DNA of 64,000 nt from Gari tellinella (lineage: Eukaryota; Mollusca; Bivalvia; Cardiida; Psammobiidae). The translations under genes and the position numbers were made by a program. The DNA lies in contig OV277862.1 in NCBI GenBank assembly GCA_922989275.2, positions 21,929,543 through 21,993,542 on the forward strand. Direction: 5' to 3'. Shown here in pieces: positions 60,254-64,000 of this stretch. A model generated the notes under the pieces. It ran no database searches and had not been told where the DNA came from. It saw nothing but the letters and a program-made list of their open reading frames with translations. Numbering within the stretch: position 1 is the stretch's first letter; each line of letters begins with the position of its first letter.

Positions 60254-60294
60254 ATGGCGGACTTTTTGATGACTGTTGGACTGGGAATATTACT
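60254..60294 (+). CDS. Candidate first exon of an unknown gene
   Basis: ATG with a good context (ATCATGG) reads MADFLMTVGLGILL and meets a consensus donor GTAAGTG at 60295 (phase 2). The hydrophobic start could be a signal or membrane anchor. An ETS site and a CRE lie just upstream, so it has the look of a TATA-less promoter with a short first exon. No second exon or homologue is recognised; it is inside a possible mobile element and inside the presumed EMC8 intron. Confidence 0.3.
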
Positions 60295-61023
60295 GTAAGT
60301 GTTATTGACCTATAGATAGGTGAGTGACATGGATTTTAGGCAGTATACAATATAAAACTGTTTATTGTATCAAATGAAACCCATATTCTCTATGAACTAA
60401 GATAAATGACGAAAATTGATTCAGGTAGAAAATGCGTTAGGGAATTAGCCAATAACTTTTAGACGTTGAAGCTTACAAAAAAGGAATGATGAAAAAGAGC
60501 AAGCGAAACGTCTAAATAATTTGGACTACGGTGTACGTAGTGTTTACGTTACGATAATCAAACAGATAATAACTCACCTGGTTTAAATTTAATGTTCACC
60601 TTTTGAAGGAAGTGCATGCTATCAGAAAATGCTAAAATTTGATAAAATATAAGTCTTTGGTTATTTTCATAACAATTGTTTAGTCCCATACTTGTACAGC
60701 AGACGCAAAGGGGAATCACTCCATGGTACCGGTGTAATGTCTAAAACAATCAATGGTATGGAAGCCAATATGAAACATAATGTCGAACTTTCACCAAAGT
60801 AATGTTACAGTCTTATCTACAAATCTGAACTAAATTAAAGTAGTTCAGAACGTAATAATACCATATAAATAGGAGAAACTGTAAGTCTACCATTTTCTTT
60901 CGATATTTGTATTGAAAAAATACAAAAATGTATGAATGAATTATTTAATCAACAGGTTTAGCTCTACGTAACATATCAAGCAATGTTCCGTTTGTTACAC
61001 CATACCAAAAATACATTTCCCGC

Positions 61024-61078
61024 CACTTCCGGTTGGCATGGTGTCACGTGATTATTTCGGAGAACAATAATGACGTCA
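61024..61078. promoter_or_regulatory. Cluster of ETS, E-box and CRE motifs
   Basis: ACTTCCGGT (61025-61033), TCACGTGA (61044-61051) and TGACGTCA (61071-61078) within 55 bp. Such clusters are typical of constitutive animal promoters; no start codon with a donor is evident beside it. Confidence 0.4.
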
Positions 61079-61504
61079 TACATGTCAAAGTCGCTTTCAG
61101 AAAATAAACAAAGTGTTGTGTATGTGTAGTAGTTTGAAGGAATGGTTAAAACATAGAGAAATTGTATCTCAAATACATTTTTAAAGGTAACACGTTCATT
61201 TAATGTTAATAATCGGTTTATTGTCCCTGCACTTTCGTATTTTCAATGCAGCGAAAAGACGTGCCCATTTTCAAAAAGTATCGGCGGCTCGTGTGGCGCT
61301 CGTGACAAAATAACACGCGATTTGTGAAATACACCGGTACCATGGAGCCACCGGTATCATGGAGTCCCACTATATATCTGAGTTTCTGACCACAGGTTTT
61401 CGGTGCGATTACAAGCTATGACCCCCCCTCGCTGCTACCCCCCCCCAATAAATCTTTCAAAATGAGTCAAAATACATCCATATGTTCATGGAGGAATTAT
61501 ACCT

Positions 61505-62110
61505 GGAGAAGTATCCGGCCGCGGCTCGCGATTTATCGTGTCGTTCAAAATCGGTCAATCAGCGGCGCTCGCTGGCAGCTAGAAAACAACGTTTTTCCGA
61601 AAGTTTGGTGTTAATAGAAATGCTTTTAATGTTATCTTTTCGTTATAAATTTTAATACAGATGTTATATTAGACCATGATCTCACGCGTAGTACAAATTT
61701 TGAGGCGATAGCTTAAATATTGTTAGTATAGTGAGGTTTTGAAAATGAGAGAAAAACACAATTTTTCGTTTACCTACGAAGTTTGGTGTTAATAGAAATG
61801 CTTTTAATGTCATCTTTTCGTGATAAATTTTAATACAGATGTTTTATTAGACCATGATCTTACGCGTAGTACAAAATTTGAGGCGATAGCTTATAAATTG
61901 TGAGGTTTTGAAAATGAGAGAAAAACGTATTTTTTCGTTTACCTACGAAGTTTGGTGTTATAGAAACGCTTTTAATGTCATCTTTTCGTTATAAATTTTA
62001 ATACAGATGTTTTATTAGACCATGATCTTACGCGTAGTACAAAATTTGAGGCGATAGCTTATAAATTGTTAGTTTAGTGAGGTTTTGAAAATGAGAGAAA
62101 AACGTATTTT
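61505..62110 (+). repeat. ~180-bp tandem repeat, four copies (paralogue of 35572-36950)
   Basis: Same leader GTATCCGGCC...GCGATTTATCGTGTCGTT and the same unit (GGTGTTAATAGAAATGCTTT). The last unit joins at CTACAAAGTTTGTGTTTGTC directly to the TCTG tract, skipping ~830 bp that copy 1 has at 36951-37770. Confidence 0.85.
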
Positions 62111-62591
62111 TTCGTTTACCTACAAAGTTTGTGTTTGTCTATATTTCTCTGCCACTGTCTGTTTGCCTCTTGTCTGTCTCTCTCTGTCTGTCTGTTTTTC
62201 TCTTATCTCTGTCTGTCAGTCTCTCGCTTCTTCTTTTCTGTCTCCATCTTTCTGTATGAATGTCTGTCTGTCTGTCTGTCTGATGATCCTCATGCAGAGA
62301 AAAGGTAAAATGTGTCATAAAGAGCTTAATTTGAAAAAGGGGTAAACTATATTTCAAGAGACATACTCTATGAATCCGACATTTTTGCAGCCTGGTCTGG
62401 ATTACAACTGTTTGCAATTGCAATAGTCATCATGTTACTGGTATTCAGTAATGAGAGGGTTAATCCAGTCATCAACCAAACCAGGTGCATTGATGTTGTT
62501 TTTGTTTTTTTTCAATTCAATTCTATTATCTTTATTTTTTTGTGATTTGTATAATATATAAAAATCATGCGGTTACAGAAGTCAAAAACAC

Positions 62592-62792
62592 ATGTTCAAG
62601 TTACACGCACGGGTAGCATTGATCTTTTTTTTATTAAAGTGGCAACCCCCTGGTGTCCAGTTCCCTAACATGCACTTCATAGATAATCGGCATGTTCAAG
62701 AAGCATGGACTTCATGCTGGGAGAGTTTTATGACGCTTATAAATCTCCTGCTAATTGTGTACGGTTACGTAATGTGTCACATTCCTTTGTGA
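62592..62792 (+). other. Candidate coding remnant, copy 2
   Basis: Open from ATG (MFKLHARVALIFFLLKWQPP) through QFPNMHFIDNRHVQEAWTSC to YGYVMCHIPL and TGA. Compared with 38306-38485 it has a 12-bp in-frame deletion and a few substitutions; the frame upstream of WQPP is joined only in this copy. AATAAA follows near 62876. Confidence 0.25.
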
Positions 62793-62984
62793 TGTGTAAT
62801 ATGGTAGACATGTAGTTTACAGATGAATAGACCTAGTTTATTATTTAAACCACATTTACTTGATGATTTTATTCTTAAATAAACGTCTATTATCTTAATT
62901 TAATTGATTGATGTGTATTAAGTAAAGTAGCAAGTTTTTTCACACTTTTGTTTTTATCCCTCGAAATTGTCGTCTGCATTTTTT

Positions 62985-63674
62985 TAGCTCACCTGAGCAC
63001 AAAGTGCTCAAGGTGAGCTTTTGTGGTCAGTCAATGTCCGTCGTCGTGCGTTGTGCGTCGTGCGTTGTGCGTCAACAATTTCTTCAAACATCTTCTTCTC
63101 CAAAACCACTTGCTTGATTGCAACCAAACTTCACAGGAATGTTCCTTGGGTCAAGCTCTTTCAAAGTTGTTCAAAAAATTTGAAACCATGCAGAACTCTG
63201 GTTGCTATGGCAACCAAAGTGAAAAAATAAGGAAATCTTAAAAAATCTTCTTGTCACAAACCACAAGAGCCAGAGCTTAGATATTTTGCACATAGCATTA
63301 CCTATAGGTCCTCTATCAAAGTTGTTCAAATTTTGCCCCTGGGGTCAAAATTGGCCACGCCCCGGGGGTCAACGTTTTACATAAGAGTTATATAGTGAAA
63401 TGTTCAAACATCTTTTTCTCTGAAACCAATATGTCCAGAGCTTTGATATTTAGCATGGTATTACTTCTAGAGGTATTTGACTTATGTTGTTGAATCGGTT
63501 CTGGTCTGTTGCATATCTGGGTCACCAAAGCTAAAAATAGATTTTTTCAATGAAAACTTCAAAAATCTTCTTGTCTGAAACCATAGTACACTGAGTTAAG
63601 ATATTTTGCGCATATCATCGTTTACAGGTCCTCTATCTTAGTTGTTCAAATTTTGCCCCTTCTGGCCCTCTTGT
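62985..63674 (-). mobile_element. Family B element, reversed
   Basis: Minus-strand end GGTGAGCTA at 62985 with the hairpin AGCTCACCTTGAGCAC...GTGCTCAGGTGAGCT, a GACGCACAACGCACGACG tract, X-box 63201-63214 and family B body. The 5' end is ACAAGAGGGCCAGAAGGGGC at 63674 and lacks the usual CGCTCACC. The copy-1 paralogue (38655-38690) lacks the element. The two overlapping plus frames at 63021-63241 are repeat. Confidence 0.8.
63201..63214. promoter_or_regulatory. X-box (RFX-type) site
   Basis: GTTGCTATGGCAAC, the classic X-box form, at the same place relative to the 3' hairpin as in B1. Confidence 0.5.
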
Positions 63675-63726
63675 TTAAAATTCAGATTTGTACATTTTGT
63701 AAGTAAATAAAGCTAAAGACGAGTGT

Positions 63727-63791
63727 CAAACATTCTGGATCCAGATCAGACGCCGTGTTACGCGGCATCTGATCTTGATCCAAGTTGTTTG
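63727..63791. repeat. GGATCC-core hairpin repeat
   Basis: Duplicate of 38727-38791; arms CTGGATCCAGATCAGACGCC and GGCATCTGATCTTGATCCAA. Confidence 0.8.
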
Positions 63792-64000
63792 CAAAAAAAA
63801 AGTAAAGGCGCGATCAGCAGGCAAAAAGTTAAGCAGTCACTAAAATAGATTGCTTAAGGCATTGACTGCTTTATAATTTACTCCGTTATATAAGACATAA
63901 GTAAAGCAGAAAGAAACGGAGATCTCATGTTATCATGTTTGCAATTAATTTCTGAAGATAATGCAAGCTGTTACCTCTTTCATAGAAATGGGACGGATAA

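Larger units (their letters stand above)
59725..61369. mobile_element. Possible 1.6-kb element with inverted ends and promoter-like motifs
   Basis: TGGAACCCCATGATACCGGT at the left and its inverse ACCGGTATCATGGAGTCCCA at the right (19 of 21 positions). A partial third copy (CTCCATGGTACCGGTG) is at 60719. No clear target duplication. The interior has ETS, CRE and E-box motifs and a candidate first exon. Confidence 0.45.
62128..64000 (+). repeat. Segmental duplication of 37785-39000
   Basis: TGAATCCGAC at 62371 corresponds to 38045 (offset 24,326). High identity continues through the poly(T) region, the candidate coding remnant, the GGATCC hairpin and GTAAAGCAGAAAGAAACG, up to the window end, apart from an inserted element at 62985-63674. 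Confidence 0.9.

Overview
This is an AT-rich, repeat-dense piece of animal nuclear DNA. Very long introns with few small exons, GT-AG splice sites, a ~92-bp satellite, and many copies of repeats that begin ACAAGAG and end in a GCTCACC/GGTGAGC hairpin point to a bivalve mollusc. A dreissenid or a relative is plausible, but that assignment rests on repeat style and not on a marker gene. Most open reading frames in the window are translations of repeats.

Two conserved genes can be read with confidence. TMEM42 (a four-helix, DMT/EamA-like membrane protein) runs on the minus strand in three phase-0 exons at 46000-45821, 25590-25444 and 14590-14339, with introns of about 20.2 and 10.9 kb. EMC8/9 (a subunit of the ER membrane protein complex) starts on the plus strand; only its first coding exon (49782-49988) is visible. 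The two genes are head to head. Between their start codons sits a 3,452-bp Mutator-like element (46107-49558) with ~180-bp terminal inverted repeats and a perfect 9-bp target duplication. Without it the start codons would lie only about 320 bp apart, so a probable shared bidirectional promoter has been split.

Layout. 1-599: 3' part of a rolling-circle-like repeat (family C). 600-14395: 92-bp satellite with a ~4.9-kb higher-order repeat, two copies of a 1.2-kb element (family A) and inverted monomers. 14339-14590: last recognised TMEM42 exon, running into the satellite. 14606-25443 (intron 2): families A, B and C, including a degenerate ~4.4-kb tandem duplication. 25444-25590: TMEM42 exon 2. 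25591-45820 (intron 1): family B, D and E repeats, dead non-LTR retrotransposons (31842-35590 and several tails), a ~190-bp tandem repeat, a segmental duplication shared with 61505-64000, and a second Mutator-like element (39906-44647). 45821-46000: TMEM42 exon 1. 46107-49558: Mutator-like element. 49782-49988: EMC8/9 exon 1. 49989-64000: EMC8/9 intron 1, or intron plus neighbouring genes, with MITEs, nested TTAA-flanked elements, rolling-circle-like elements and a few weak candidate first exons.

The recurrent theme is one repeat architecture in several sequence families: a 5' end ACAAGA plus a short palindrome plus a 6-8-bp core, then tandem sub-repeats of 140-320 bp, a GGAC-type microsatellite, and a 3' hairpin carrying the same core inverted and ending TA. 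Four sites where an unoccupied paralogous or inferred sequence can be compared show insertion without target duplication. That fits Helentron/Helitron-associated non-autonomous elements (HINE, or Pearl-like in bivalves).
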